DNA from: Rhodobacteraceae bacterium UBA6273
GTDB taxonomy: Bacteria; Pseudomonadota; Alphaproteobacteria; Rhodobacterales; Rhodobacteraceae
Assembly: GCA_002440625.1 (NCBI GenBank)
Contig: DJUV01000069.1
Coordinates: 1 to 28,003 of the forward strand
Reading direction: 5' to 3'
Length of the DNA stretch: 28,003 nt
In this document: positions 15,121 to 23,589 of the stretch, piece by piece
Layout of the letters: every line of letters starts with the position of its first letter
Position numbering within the stretch: position 1 is the first letter of the stretch
The notes under the pieces: generated by a model
What the model was told of the DNA's origin: nothing
Databases searched by the model: none
Seen by the model: only the letters and a program-made list of their open reading frames with translations
Program-made: the position numbers and the translations under genes

Positions 15121-16551
15121 TCAGAGGACTGGCCCCACGATGGTCAGCGCGTTGTTCCACAAGCGGCGGTGCACCGGCCAACCCTCGACCTCGTCCTGCG
15201 TGACAGGGCGGCTTTGCGCCAGATATGCAAGCTGGCGCGCCCGCATCGCGGCGGTGGTCGCCTCGTCGCATAGGAGGATATTGTTCTCGTAGTTCAGGTC
15301 GAAGCTGCGCCGGTCCATGTTCGCCGAGCCGATCAGGGTGACGTTGCCGTCAAGCGTCAGCGACTTGGTATGAAGAAGCCCCGGATGGAATTCGTGGATC
15401 TTCACCCCGGCGGCCAGAAGATCGGCGTAGTAGCTGCGACTCGCCGCGCCGACGGCGAAATCGTCGTTCCGCGCCGGGAAGATGATGGTTACATCGACCC
15501 CGCGCCAGGCCGCCGCCGCGAGCGCAGATTGCAGGGCGGCATCGGGCACGTAATAGGGCGTCGTCACGAAAAGATCGCGGCGGGCGGCGTGGATCAGCGA
15601 GACGAACATCTCCGGCATGGCCGAGGCGCGCATGGTCGGGCCGGTGCCCACCACTTGGGCGGTGAAGCCGGGGCTCGCAGGGGGCATCGGTTCGCGGAGA
15701 AGCGGCGACAGATCCTCGCCGGTGATCTCCATCCAGTCGGTGGCGAAGAGGTGCTGGTTCTGCCGCACCACCGGCCCTTCGAAGCGCATCACCGCATCGA
15801 CCCAGGGGGCGAATTTCGCCTTGGGCAGGAACGCCGGATCGGCGCAGTTCTGACTGCCGCAGAAAGTGACGCGGTTGTCGACGACCATGATCTTGCGGTG
15901 ATTGCGAAGGTCAATCCGGCCGGAAAAGACCCTGATCAGAGGCATGCCGATCTGCAGCGCGCGGGCAAGCTTCACGCCCGCCGCGGCCATGTCGCGCCAG
16001 AGCTGGCTCTTGATGAGATCGCGCGAGCCAAGGTCATCGACCGCCGCCCGACAGGTGACGCCGCGCCTGGCCGCCCGCATCAGCGCCTCGGCCATGCGGG
16101 TGCCGTTGTGGTCGGCCAGCCAGATGTAGAACATCAGGTGGACTGTGTCGGTGGCGTCGTCGATGTCGGTGATCATCTGGGCGATGGTGGCATCGGAATC
16201 GGCCATCAGCCGGGCGCTGTTGCCGCCCACCGCCGGATAGCCGGAGATGGAGCGGCCGACCCGGAACAGGGGTTCCACCTCTTCGGACAGTTGCGCTGCA
16301 TGTTCGGGGGCATCCCAACCCGGCGCGGTTTCGGGGCGCGCCAGCACCGCGAAGGCATGCTTCAGCCGCAGCACGCGCCTTCTGCCGATGTTGGTATTGC
16401 CGAGAAGAATATAGGTCAGCGCGCCGAAATAGGGCAGCGCAAAGACCATCACCAGCCAGGCAAGCCGCGATTCCGGCGCTCGGTGCCGGCGGAGGAGAAT
16501 GTGAAACGTGCAGAGAATGACGATGGCGATGTGACAAAGGATCAAGAGCAT
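15121..16551 (-). CDS. cls: Cardiolipin synthase (phospholipase D family)
   Basis: This 476-residue membrane enzyme joins two phosphatidylglycerol molecules into cardiolipin and glycerol. Two HKD motifs are intact: His218, Lys220, Asp225 (NHRKIMVVD) and His394, Lys396, Asp401 (HTKSLTLDG), each followed by the GSxN-type GSQN and GSAN. The N-terminus has two hydrophobic segments (about residues 1-20 and 30-50) followed by LLGNTNIGRRR, a typical Cls amino-terminal layout. Length matches the ClsA family. The start ATG at 16551 follows a modest GGAA site. It is divergent from bioR and upstream of the DUF1345 gene. In this organism it would act in the inner membrane. Confidence 0.93.
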   Translation of the reverse strand: MLLILCHIAIVILCTFHILLRRHRAPESRLAWLVMVFALPYFGALTYILLGNTNIGRRRVLRLKHAFAVLARPETAPGWDAPEHAAQLSEEVEPLFRVGRSISGYPAVGGNSARLMADSDATIAQMITDIDDATDTVHLMFYIWLADHNGTRMAEALMRAARRGVTCRAAVDDLGSRDLIKSQLWRDMAAAGVKLARALQIGMPLIRVFSGRIDLRNHRKIMVVDNRVTFCGSQNCADPAFLPKAKFAPWVDAVMRFEGPVVRQNQHLFATDWMEITGEDLSPLLREPMPPASPGFTAQVVGTGPTMRASAMPEMFVSLIHAARRDLFVTTPYYVPDAALQSALAAAAWRGVDVTIIFPARNDDFAVGAASRSYYADLLAAGVKIHEFHPGLLHTKSLTLDGNVTLIGSANMDRRSFDLNYENNILLCDEATTAAMRARQLAYLAQSRPVTQDEVEGWPVHRRLWNNALTIVGPVL

Positions 16552-16640
16552 GGGGATTCCGGGGCGGCAAAGACACTGGCAGCGTCGGATGGCCCGGCAG
16601 GTAGGTCAAGCCCCGGTGCCGGATTGCCTTTCCGAAACCA

Positions 16641-16646
16641 TTGACA
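16641..16646 (+). promoter_or_regulatory. Consensus -35 element (TTGACA) upstream of bioR
   Basis: An exact TTGACA lies in the cls-bioR divergent region, 94-99 bases before the chosen bioR start. No good -10 hexamer follows at 16-18 bases, although alphaproteobacterial -10 elements are often weak. The same bases could be read as an in-frame TTG start that lengthens BioR to 243 residues, which I consider less likely. Confidence 0.35.
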
Positions 16647-16739
16647 CTTCGCCCTTCGCCGCTGAGAGCTTGGCACCCGTCCATCCTCGGCAGCGCCGCT
16701 GATGGAATGGCAGAACAGGGGCGAAGGGACGCGCAATTC

Positions 16740-17372
16740 ATGAAGCCTGATCCAGACCCGACGCTCGCCGACCGGATCGTCGAAAGCCTCGCCGCCGAGA
16801 TCGGGGATGGCCGTCTGCCGCCCGGCGAGCGACTCCGCCAGAACGAGATCGCCGTGCGTTTTTCGGCAAGCCATGTGCCGGTGCGCGAGGCGTTCTTGCG
16901 GCTGGAGGCGCTGGGGCTGGCTGTCACATTTCCCCGTCGCGGGGTTCGGGTCGCGGGGATCGACGCCGCGCAACACTTCGAGGCCATCGAAATGCGCGCG
17001 GTGCTTGAGGGCCTCGCGCTACGCCATGCCGCGACGCATTTTCCGCCCGGTCATCTCGCAGTGTTGGCTGAGGCCGACCGCGCTTGCAGTCAGGCGCTGT
17101 CGGACGAGGACTGGGAGGCGGCCAATCATGGGTTCCACCGGCTTCTGATCGCCCCCTGCCCGATGCGACTCCTGCTGGATGAGATCATGAGGCTGCAGGC
17201 GCGGGTGCGGCGCGGGGCCAGACTGCTGGGCGGCCAGCGCCTGCTGTCCTTGCCGCGTGAGGATCGCGACCATCTCGCCATCCTTGCCGCGCTGCGGGTC
17301 GGGGATGCCGAAAAGGCTGCCGCTCTGCTGACCCGGCATATCCGCCGGGGACACCTTCAACGAAATTTATAG
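16740..17372 (+). CDS. bioR: GntR family biotin operon repressor BioR
   Basis: This GntR-family regulator of 210 residues has a winged helix at about 10-70 (PPGERLRQNEIAVRFSAS, then VPVREAFLRLEALGL) and an FCD-like all-helical effector domain after residue 80. The identity as BioR comes from context: it sits directly ahead of bioB, and an exact BioR box (TTATAGATAA) covers its own stop codon. BioR is known as the biotin-responsive repressor of biotin genes in alphaproteobacteria, replacing BirA's regulatory role. The start at 16740 is preceded by GAAGGGA at about ten bases. An upstream in-frame TTG at 16641 would add 33 residues before the conserved helix-turn-helix region and lacks a ribosome site. 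The final codons are those of ...RRGHLQRNL. Confidence 0.85.
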   Translation: MKPDPDPTLADRIVESLAAEIGDGRLPPGERLRQNEIAVRFSASHVPVREAFLRLEALGLAVTFPRRGVRVAGIDAAQHFEAIEMRAVLEGLALRHAATHFPPGHLAVLAEADRACSQALSDEDWEAANHGFHRLLIAPCPMRLLLDEIMRLQARVRRGARLLGGQRLLSLPREDRDHLAILAALRVGDAEKAAALLTRHIRRGHLQRNL

Positions 17373-17376
17373 ATAA
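17367..17376. promoter_or_regulatory. BioR operator (BioR box)
   Basis: TTATAGATAA is an exact match to the published BioR consensus TTATMKATAA and is a near-palindrome. It overlaps the bioR stop codon (17370-17372) and a run of A/T that is unusual in this GC-rich window and could supply the -10 element (TATAGATAATAT region) of the bioB promoter. Binding here would block transcription of bioBFDAZ. Confidence 0.88.
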
Positions 17377-17472
17377 TATCTCCGAAAGATGCACGGATAT
17401 GGACTTTCAGTAGATTTTCACGCATCCAACGCGGAACTACCCGTGCCATGCGCGGCCGCAGGGGATATGCAG

Positions 17473-18468
17473 ATGCCGAAGGATAGCCATTCCAGCGCGG
17501 CCCGCAGCGACTGGACCCGTGCCGAGGCCGAGGCGATCTACGGCCAGCCCTTCATGGACCTCCTCTTTCAGGCGCAGAGCGTTCACCGGGTCAATTTCGA
17601 CCCGAACCGGGTGCAGATGAGCCGCCTCCTCTCGGTCAAGACCGGCGGTTGCGCAGAGGATTGCAGCTACTGCAGCCAGTCGGCGCGCAATGGTGCCACC
17701 CTGCCCGCCTCGAAGTTGATGGAGGTGGAGCGGGTGCTGGCCGAGGCGCGCAAGGCCAAGGACGCCGGCGCCACACGCTACTGCATGGGCGCGGCGTGGC
17801 GCAGCCCCAAGGAGCGCGACATGCCCGCCATCGAGGCGATGGTGCGCGGCGTGCGGGCGCTTGGCATGGAAACCTGCATGACGCTCGGCATGCTCGATGA
17901 TGGCCAGGTGCTCAGGCTGAAGGAGGCCGGGCTCGACTACTACAACCACAACATCGACACGTCTGAGGCTTTCTACCCCAAGGTCATCACCACCCGCACC
18001 TTCGCCGACCGGATCGACACGCTGGCGCGGGTGCGTGAGGCCGGAATCAGGGTCTGTTCTGGCGGAATCGTTGGCATGGGCGAAACCGCGGGCGACCGGA
18101 TCGACATGCTTCTGGCGCTGGCGACCCTGCCCGAACATCCCGAAAGCGTGCCGATCAACATGCTGATTCCCATCGCCGACACTCCCCTTGCCGAGGCCGC
18201 GCCGGTCGATCCGATCGACTTCGTGCGGGTGGTGGCGCTCGGCCGCATCCTCATGCCGAAAAGCCACATGCGGCTTTCTGCCGGCCGCACCGCGATGAGC
18301 GACGAGATGCAAGCCCTGTGCTTCTTCGCCGGCGCCAATTCGATCTTCATGGGCGATACGCTGCTGACCGCTGCCAATCCGGGCGAAGACAAGGATCAGC
18401 GCCTCTTCGCCCGGCTCGGCATCCTGCCTGAAGTCGCGCCGGAGCAGGGCTGCACCGCGCCGGAATGA
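17473..18468 (+). CDS. bioB: Biotin synthase BioB
   Basis: This 331-residue radical SAM enzyme inserts sulfur into dethiobiotin to form biotin. The [4Fe-4S] cluster cysteines are Cys60, Cys64 and Cys67 ([13 protein letters not shown]). Other conserved parts are [23 protein letters not shown] and the [13 protein letters not shown] stretch with the arginine that helps hold the [2Fe-2S] cluster. The ATG at 17473 has AGGGG eight bases upstream. The ATG at 17467 is possible, and the one at 17389 is rejected because it lies only 13 bases after the BioR box and adds a non-conserved 28-residue leader. It is first in the operon, and its stop overlaps the bioF start. Confidence 0.95.
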   Translation: MPKDSHSSAARSDWTRAEAEAIYGQPFMDLLFQAQSVHRVNFDPNRVQMSRLLSVKTGGCAEDCSYCSQSARNGATLPASKLMEVERVLAEARKAKDAGATRYCMGAAWRSPKERDMPAIEAMVRGVRALGMETCMTLGMLDDGQVLRLKEAGLDYYNHNIDTSEAFYPKVITTRTFADRIDTLARVREAGIRVCSGGIVGMGETAGDRIDMLLALATLPEHPESVPINMLIPIADTPLAEAAPVDPIDFVRVVALGRILMPKSHMRLSAGRTAMSDEMQALCFFAGANSIFMGDTLLTAANPGEDKDQRLFARLGILPEVAPEQGCTAPE

Positions 18469-19589
18469 GCCTCCTTGACGCGCATATCGGCCTGCTCGAC
18501 AGCCTTGGCCAGCGCGAAAGGCTCAGACGGCTGACGCCCATCGCCGGGGCGGATTTCGCCTCGAACGACTATCTCGGGCTGGCCGGCTCCACCCTTGTCC
18601 GCGACCTTACGACCGAGGCTCTGGCGCGCGGTGTCCCGCCCGGCGCCGCTGCCGCGCGGCTTTTGCGCGGCAATCACGACGCGTTCGCAATGCTTGAGGC
18701 CGAAGCCGCCGCCCATTTCGGCACCGGGGCAGCGCTTTACTTCGGATCGGGCTATACCGCGAACCTTGCGATCTTCTCCGCCCTGCCGCAGGCGCGCGAT
18801 CTGGTACTGCATGACGCGCTGATCCACGCGAGTTCTCGCGACGGGATGCGGCTTGGCACGGCCGAGGCCCGCGCCTTCGGCCACAACGATGCAAATGACG
18901 CCGAGGCTGCGCTGCGCGACTGGCGGGCCGAGGGTGGCAAGGGCCGGGTGTGGATCGCGACCGAGAGCCTCTTCAGCATGGACGGAGACCGAGCGCCCCT
19001 TGCTGATCTCATGGCAATCGCCGATCGCCACGATGCCTTCCTGATCGTGGACGAGGCGCATGCGACCGGTGTCTGGGGGCCGGGGGGCCGGGGCCTCGCC
19101 GCCGGTATTGCCGGGCGGGAGAATGTCATCAGCCTCCACACCTGCGGCAAGGCGCTGGGCGTGCAGGGCGCGCTTGTCTCGGCGGCGTCGCCGCTGATCG
19201 ACACGCTCGTCAACCGGGCGCGGGGGTTCATCTATTCGACGGCGCCTTCCCCGCTTTTGGCCGAGGTGCTGCGCGGCGTTCTTGTTCTTCTCGCCCGCGA
19301 TCCCACGCGGCGGGATCGGCTTCTGGCGCGGGTGGCTTGGGCGGGCGAACTGGCGCAAGCGATCGGCCTTCAGCCGACCGGCAGCCAGATCCAGCCGGTG
19401 CTTTTGCCCGGCGATGCAAACGTGCTGAGGGCCGCCGAAGCCCTGCAGGCGCGGGGCCTCGACATCCGCGCCATCCGCGCGCCAACCGTACCGAAGGGGG
19501 AGGAGCGGCTGCGTCTGTCGCTGACGCTGAACCCCGATGATGACACCGTCGCTGCGGCCTTCGCAGCGCTCAAGGAGGTGCTGGCATGA
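18465..19589 (+). CDS. bioF: 8-amino-7-oxononanoate synthase BioF
   Basis: This 374-residue PLP enzyme condenses pimeloyl-ACP (or -CoA) with L-alanine to form 8-amino-7-oxononanoate, the first committed ring-chain step of biotin synthesis. Visible features include [11 protein letters not shown] near residue 30, [13 protein letters not shown] with the PLP-stacking region, [16 protein letters not shown] (Asp and His around residues 195-200), and [15 protein letters not shown] whose lysine forms the PLP Schiff base. The ATG overlaps the bioB stop by four bases (ATGA), and its stop overlaps bioD in the same way. Confidence 0.95.
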   Translation: MSLLDAHIGLLDSLGQRERLRRLTPIAGADFASNDYLGLAGSTLVRDLTTEALARGVPPGAAAARLLRGNHDAFAMLEAEAAAHFGTGAALYFGSGYTANLAIFSALPQARDLVLHDALIHASSRDGMRLGTAEARAFGHNDANDAEAALRDWRAEGGKGRVWIATESLFSMDGDRAPLADLMAIADRHDAFLIVDEAHATGVWGPGGRGLAAGIAGRENVISLHTCGKALGVQGALVSAASPLIDTLVNRARGFIYSTAPSPLLAEVLRGVLVLLARDPTRRDRLLARVAWAGELAQAIGLQPTGSQIQPVLLPGDANVLRAAEALQARGLDIRAIRAPTVPKGEERLRLSLTLNPDDDTVAAAFAALKEVLA

Positions 19590-20203
19590 CCGCCTTCGTC
19601 GTCACCGGAACCGATACCGGCATCGGCAAGACCGTCTTCGCCGCCGGCCTTACGGCTCGCCTAGGCGCGACCTACTGGAAGCCGGTGCAGTCCGGGCTGG
19701 AGGAAGAGACCGACAGCGAGATCGTGGCGCGGCTTTCCGGCCGGCCCGTGCTCCCTGAAGCGTTCCGCCTGAAGATGCCGGTCTCGCCCCATATTGCCGC
19801 CGCGGCGGAGGGCGTGACGATCGACACCGGCGCGCTGACCCTGCCGCCGGAACGCCCTCTGGTGATCGAGGGTGCCGGCGGTCTCATAGTGCCCCTGACC
19901 GACCACACCACCTTCCTTGACGTCTTCGCCCGCTGGCAGTTGCCGGTGATCCTCTGCGCCCGGACCGCGCTTGGAACGATCAATCACAGCCTCCTCTCCA
20001 TCGCCGCCTTGCGCGCTGCCGGCGTGCCGCTTCACGGCGTCGCCTTCATCGGGCCGGAGGCGCCGGCGGTCGAGGCCACGATCTGCCGCATGGGCGCGAC
20101 CCGCCGCCTTGGCCGCCTGCCGTTCCTGCAAAGCCTGAAACGCGGCAGCCTGCGCGCTGCCTTCGACGCCTGCTTCCCGGAAGACCGGTTCCATCTGCCA
20201 TGA
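19586..20203 (+). CDS. bioD: Dethiobiotin synthetase BioD
   Basis: This 205-residue ATP-dependent carboxylase closes the ureido ring of 7,8-diaminononanoate with CO2. The P-loop is [11 protein letters not shown] at about residues 7-17, the substrate lysine is in YWKPVQSG near residue 33, and [12 protein letters not shown] (about 95-106) carries the metal-binding Glu. It is about 20 residues shorter than E. coli BioD, mostly in the C-terminal half, a length common in related alphaproteobacteria. Four-base overlaps with bioF upstream and bioA downstream tie it into one translational unit. Confidence 0.94.
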   Translation: MTAFVVTGTDTGIGKTVFAAGLTARLGATYWKPVQSGLEEETDSEIVARLSGRPVLPEAFRLKMPVSPHIAAAAEGVTIDTGALTLPPERPLVIEGAGGLIVPLTDHTTFLDVFARWQLPVILCARTALGTINHSLLSIAALRAAGVPLHGVAFIGPEAPAVEATICRMGATRRLGRLPFLQSLKRGSLRAAFDACFPEDRFHLP

Positions 20204-21453
20204 AAACCTCGCCGATCTGGCACCCTTTCACCCAGCACGCGCTTTTCCCTCAGATGCGCGCGATCCGGTCGGCGGAGGGCGCCTGGCTGACCGATACGGA
20301 TGGCGTGCGGATCTTCGACGCGATCTCCTCCTGGTGGGTGGTAACGCATGGCCATTGCCATCCGCATATCGTCCGCGCGATCCGCGAGCAGGCCGGCAAA
20401 CTCGATCAGGTGATCTTCGCGGGCCATACGCATGAGCCTGCGGAGCGCTTCGCCGAGCGTCTCTTGAAACGCTTGCCCGCCCCGCTGAAAAGGGTCTTTT
20501 TCAGCGATTCCGGCTCTACGTCGGTCGAGGTGGCGCTGAAGATGGCGCTTGGGCACTTCCGGCACCGGGGCGAGGCGCGCCACCGGATCGTGGTGATGGA
20601 GAACGGTTATCACGGCGATACGGTGGGCACGATGTCGGCGGGTGAGCGGGGTGCTTTCACCCAACCCTATGACCCTTTGCTTTTCGCCGTCGACCGCATT
20701 CCGTTCCCCGCCGATGGCGCTGCGCAGGTCACCCTTGACGCGCTTGAGGCCGTCGCGCGCCGCCCCGACACGGCGGCCCTTCTGATCGAGCCGATGGCGC
20801 TCGGCGCGGGGGGGATGCTCTTCTATCCCGCATGGGTCTTGGCCGAGTTGGCCGCGATCTGCGCCCGCCACGGCATCCTTCTGATCGTGGATGAGGTGAT
20901 GACCGGCTGGGGGCGCAGTGGGCGGTTCCTCGCCTGCGACCATGCCGGGGTGGTGCCGGATATCCTCTGCCTTTCGAAGGGCATCACCGGCGGGCATCTG
21001 CCCCTGGCCGTGACGCTTTGCCGGGAGGAGATCTTCCTGTCGCATTGGTCTGAAGACCGGACGAAAACCTTCTTCCATTCCTCCTCCTACACAGCCAATC
21101 CGATTGCCTGCGCGGCGGCGCTCGCCAATCTGGAGCTTTGGGACGCGGAGCCGGTTCAGGCCAGAATCGACCAAGTTGTCGCCATTCAGGGGCAGGGCCT
21201 GAAGCGGCTTGCCGTGCACCCACGCCTCTCAGGCGCGCGCCAGTTCGGAACCATCCTTGCCGCCGAGGTCGGCGCGTCGGGCAGCTATATGTCGACGCTC
21301 GGGCCGGAGCTTCTGCGCTTCTTCGCCGCCCGTAACCTCCTGATCCGGCCCCTTGGCAACACCCTCTATCTGCTGCCGCCCTATTGCAGCACCGAGGCCG
21401 AACTTTGCACCTGCCATGATGCGATGCTGGAGGCCGCCGATGCCTTCGGCTAG
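20200..21453 (+). CDS. bioA: Adenosylmethionine--8-amino-7-oxononanoate transaminase BioA
   Basis: This 417-residue class III PLP aminotransferase uses S-adenosylmethionine as amino donor to make 7,8-diaminononanoate. The BioA-specific opening IWHPFTQH and the [13 protein letters not shown] segment (about residues 43-55) distinguish it from other class III transaminases. [16 protein letters not shown] binds the PLP phosphate, [11 protein letters not shown] holds the Asp that contacts the pyridine nitrogen, and the Schiff-base Lys is in [16 protein letters not shown]. The ATG overlaps the bioD stop, and the end overlaps bioZ by 14 bases. Confidence 0.95.
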   Translation: MKTSPIWHPFTQHALFPQMRAIRSAEGAWLTDTDGVRIFDAISSWWVVTHGHCHPHIVRAIREQAGKLDQVIFAGHTHEPAERFAERLLKRLPAPLKRVFFSDSGSTSVEVALKMALGHFRHRGEARHRIVVMENGYHGDTVGTMSAGERGAFTQPYDPLLFAVDRIPFPADGAAQVTLDALEAVARRPDTAALLIEPMALGAGGMLFYPAWVLAELAAICARHGILLIVDEVMTGWGRSGRFLACDHAGVVPDILCLSKGITGGHLPLAVTLCREEIFLSHWSEDRTKTFFHSSSYTANPIACAAALANLELWDAEPVQARIDQVVAIQGQGLKRLAVHPRLSGARQFGTILAAEVGASGSYMSTLGPELLRFFAARNLLIRPLGNTLYLLPPYCSTEAELCTCHDAMLEAADAFG

Positions 21454-22423
21454 GGGCGTCGCATGGGCGGGCTTCGGGCACTACCTTCCCGAAAAGCAGG
21501 TAACGAATGCCGAGATCGAGCGGGACATGGGCCTGCCCGACGACTGGATCGAAAGCCGGACCGGGATCAGGACGCGCCACTACGCCGCCACCGATCAGGC
21601 ACTGAGCGACCTCGCCGTGCCGGCGGGCGCGATGGCGCTGGAGGGGGCGGGGGCCACGACGGAAGAAGTGGGACTCCTGCTGTTAGCCACCTCGACGCCG
21701 GATCATCTTTTGCCGCCAACAGCCCCGCTGGTTGCGCACAGGCTGGGGCTGAGTTGCGGGGCGGTCGATCTTGCCGGGGCCTGCGCCGGGTTCCTGCATG
21801 CGCTGACCCTTGGCGCGGGCCATGTAAAGCTGACCGGCAAGTCGGTGCTGGTGATCGCCGCCAATCTCCTCTCGCGCCGGATCGACCCAGATGAGGTGGC
21901 AAGCCGCGTGCTTTTCGCCGATGCCGCCGGTGCGGTGCTGCTGCGCCCCTCCGACGATTCCGCCCGAGGACCCCGCGCCGTGGTTCTGCGGTCGGACGGG
22001 GCCGATTATGACCATATCCGCATCGAACGCGGTGGTTCACGCCTTCCCTTCACCGCGCCCGGCACCGGCGGGCTGACGATGCGGATGCCTGATGGCCGGG
22101 CGGTCTTTGCCCGCGCGGTCGAGGGCATGGTCGGCTCGGCGCGCGAGGCGTTGGCGGAGGCGGGGCTGGAGCCCGCCGACATCGCCACCTGGCTGCCGCA
22201 TCAGGCCAATCGCCGCATCGTCGAGAAGGTGGGGCAGAAGGTCGGCCTTCAGGCGGCGGACTGGCTCGGCACCCTGCCCATCCACGGCAATTCCTCGGCG
22301 GCGACCATGCCGCTGGCGCTGTCCTGGCATCTGGCAAGGGGGGGAACCCTGCGGCCTGGCCCGGTTCTGATGTCGGCCTTCGGAGCCGGGTTGATCTGGG
22401 GCGCCGTGGTCTGGCAACCCTGA
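21440..22423 (+). CDS. bioZ: BioZ, KAS III-like pimeloyl precursor synthase
   Basis: This 327-residue FabH-like ketoacyl-ACP synthase has an intact Cys-His-Asn triad: Cys115 (LAGACAGFLHAL), His254 (WLPHQANRRI) and Asn284 (IHGNSSAATM). In biotin operons lacking bioC/bioH this paralogue is BioZ, reported to condense a glutaryl thioester from lysine degradation with malonyl-ACP, which leads to pimeloyl-ACP. The ATG at 21440 lies inside bioA (14-base overlap) and has GGAGG six bases upstream, so bioA and bioZ are coupled; open frame further upstream is bioA in another frame. A housekeeping FabH reading cannot be excluded by motifs alone, but position as the fifth bio gene makes BioZ much more likely. 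Confidence 0.91.
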   Translation: MPSARGVAWAGFGHYLPEKQVTNAEIERDMGLPDDWIESRTGIRTRHYAATDQALSDLAVPAGAMALEGAGATTEEVGLLLLATSTPDHLLPPTAPLVAHRLGLSCGAVDLAGACAGFLHALTLGAGHVKLTGKSVLVIAANLLSRRIDPDEVASRVLFADAAGAVLLRPSDDSARGPRAVVLRSDGADYDHIRIERGGSRLPFTAPGTGGLTMRMPDGRAVFARAVEGMVGSAREALAEAGLEPADIATWLPHQANRRIVEKVGQKVGLQAADWLGTLPIHGNSSAATMPLALSWHLARGGTLRPGPVLMSAFGAGLIWGAVVWQP

Positions 22424-22445
22424 CGCCAGGGCCGAAATCCGGGTC

Positions 22446-23123
22446 TCAGAGGCCGGTGGCGCAGAACACCACGGCGACGGTGCGGACCATGATCTGCAGG
22501 TCGCCGAAGAAGCTCAGGGAGTTGGCGTATTCGCCATCGTAGCGCGCGCGCTCGGCAAAGGAGCCGCGATTGCGTCGGCTGACCTGCCAAAGGCCGGTGA
22601 TGCCGGGCCGCAGCGCAAGATAAGCGGCTCGGCTGGTGCCTTCGCAGGGATAAAGCTCCGTCTGGTCGGGTGTGAAGGGGCGCGGGCCGACAAGGCTCAT
22701 GTCACCGCGCAGGACGTTCCAGATCTGCGGAAGCTCATCAAGGCTGGTCTTGCGCAGCATGCGGCCAATGAAGGTGACGCGCGGATCTGTGGAAAGCTTC
22801 TGTTTTACCGACCATTCCAGCGCCAATGCGGGGTTGTCGTTCAAGAGCCGGGCCAGCGCCGCCTCGGCATTGGGGACCATGGTGCGGATTTTCCAGAAGT
22901 GGAAAATACGGCCATCCCGCCCGACGCGCGGCTGAACGTAAAGCGGCTGCCCGCCCGATGCCCAGACCAGCGCGATCAGGATCGCCATCAGCGGAAGGAT
23001 CATCGGGGCCATGACAAGAACAGCGGCGATGTCGAAGGCGCGCTTTCCGTAATCGGCATAGGCCTGACGAGGTGCAGTGACGGGAAGGCTGTCGGCCGGA
23101 AACTCGAAATACGGGGCGGTCAT
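22446..23123 (-). CDS. Undecaprenyl-phosphate sugar transferase (ExoY/bacterial sugar transferase family)
   Basis: This 225-residue membrane-bound enzyme moves a sugar-1-phosphate from a nucleotide sugar to undecaprenyl phosphate, the first step of exopolysaccharide or O-antigen synthesis. A single membrane segment lies at about residues 28-53. Conserved cytoplasmic blocks follow: FHFWKIRTMVPNAE (about 74-87), RKTSLDELPQIWNVLRGDMS and LVGPRPFTPDQ (about 123-155), and RPGITGLWQVSRRN (about 170-185). This is the ExoY-like short form without the N-terminal four-helix domain of WbaP. No other polysaccharide gene is nearby, so it may be an orphan that works with a distant cluster. It ends 22 bases from the convergent bioZ gene. 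Confidence 0.92.
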   Translation of the reverse strand: MTAPYFEFPADSLPVTAPRQAYADYGKRAFDIAAVLVMAPMILPLMAILIALVWASGGQPLYVQPRVGRDGRIFHFWKIRTMVPNAEAALARLLNDNPALALEWSVKQKLSTDPRVTFIGRMLRKTSLDELPQIWNVLRGDMSLVGPRPFTPDQTELYPCEGTSRAAYLALRPGITGLWQVSRRNRGSFAERARYDGEYANSLSFFGDLQIMVRTVAVVFCATGL

Positions 23124-23217
23124 TGCATCCTCGCGCTTGTCACTGTAGCCCAGCCCCCCCGGCCAGTTAAACTATAGGTTGAAAGTTTGCGGCGGGGTTA
23201 AGGCTAATTTCGTGCTA

Positions 23218-23301
23218 AAGGCGAAACTGTCCGAAGTTTGGGCGGCTTTTGGCCGAAGCTACGCCCGCAGGGGGCGATTCCGCGCGGAATGAAGGCGAAA
23301 C
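23218..23301 (+). repeat. Direct repeat AAGGCGAAAC, two exact copies and one partial
   Basis: AAGGCGAAAC occurs at 23218-23227 and at 23292-23301 (74 bases apart), and a shorter AAGGCGAA at 23354-23361. All lie in the spacer between the sugar transferase and YihY-type genes, and could be binding sites for one regulator. Confidence 0.45.
23277..23290. promoter_or_regulatory. Perfect 14-base palindrome ATTCCGCGCGGAAT
   Basis: The sequence equals its own reverse complement over all 14 bases. It lies in the middle of the divergent spacer, 2 bases before the second AAGGCGAAAC repeat. It could be an operator for a dimeric regulator; no known consensus was recognised. Confidence 0.45.
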
Positions 23302-23475
23302 CGCCGCAATCGCACGAAAGTTCAAGAGATTTGCATCGGTGCGCGGCGCCGAAAAGGCGAATCGGCCCTTGATCGGCGCAAACCCCGGCAAGCGAGGCCG
23401 GTGGCCCGGCGAATCGACGCCAGCGCCTGAAGGTGGCAGGCCCGGCCCCCTTCCACACCCAGGAAAGTACCGGCG

Positions 23476-23494
23476 GCGCAAAGGAAACTTGCGC
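23476..23494 (+). other. Inverted repeat GCGCAA-N7-TTGCGC
   Basis: Six-base perfect arms flank AGGAAAC. The repeat lies about 95 bases before the chosen start of the YihY-type gene and only 14 bases before an alternative TTG start at 23509. It may be an operator half-pair or a small RNA hairpin in the leader; no T-run follows, so it is not a terminator. Confidence 0.3.
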
Positions 23495-23589
23495 TTGGCG
23501 GCGCGGGGTTGAAAGATCGGCTCAGGACCAGTCAGGCAGGAGCGCATCCCGAGGTGACCGCATCATCGCCAAATCCGCCGAAGCCGGCG

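Larger units (their letters stand above)
23124..23589. other. Non-coding spacer between the divergent sugar transferase and YihY-type genes
   Basis: No credible gene is seen here; short open frames on both strands lack ribosome sites and family resemblance. The part near 23165-23225 is unusually A/T-rich for the window, and read on the minus strand contains TATAGT near 23170 as a possible -10 for the sugar transferase. The spacer also holds a perfect 14-base palindrome, an exact 10-base direct repeat and a 6-bp inverted repeat, listed separately. It probably carries the two divergent promoters. Confidence 0.5.

Noticed and set aside
17389..17472. Upstream ATG at 17389 as the bioB start
   Set aside because: It would begin 13 bases after the BioR box and add 28 non-conserved residues, whereas the ATG at 17473 has a well-placed AGGGG.
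23215..23547. Small minus-strand open frame (110 codons) in the spacer before the YihY-type gene
   Set aside because: No ribosome site, proline/arginine-rich composition, and it would cover the repeats and palindrome; no family features.
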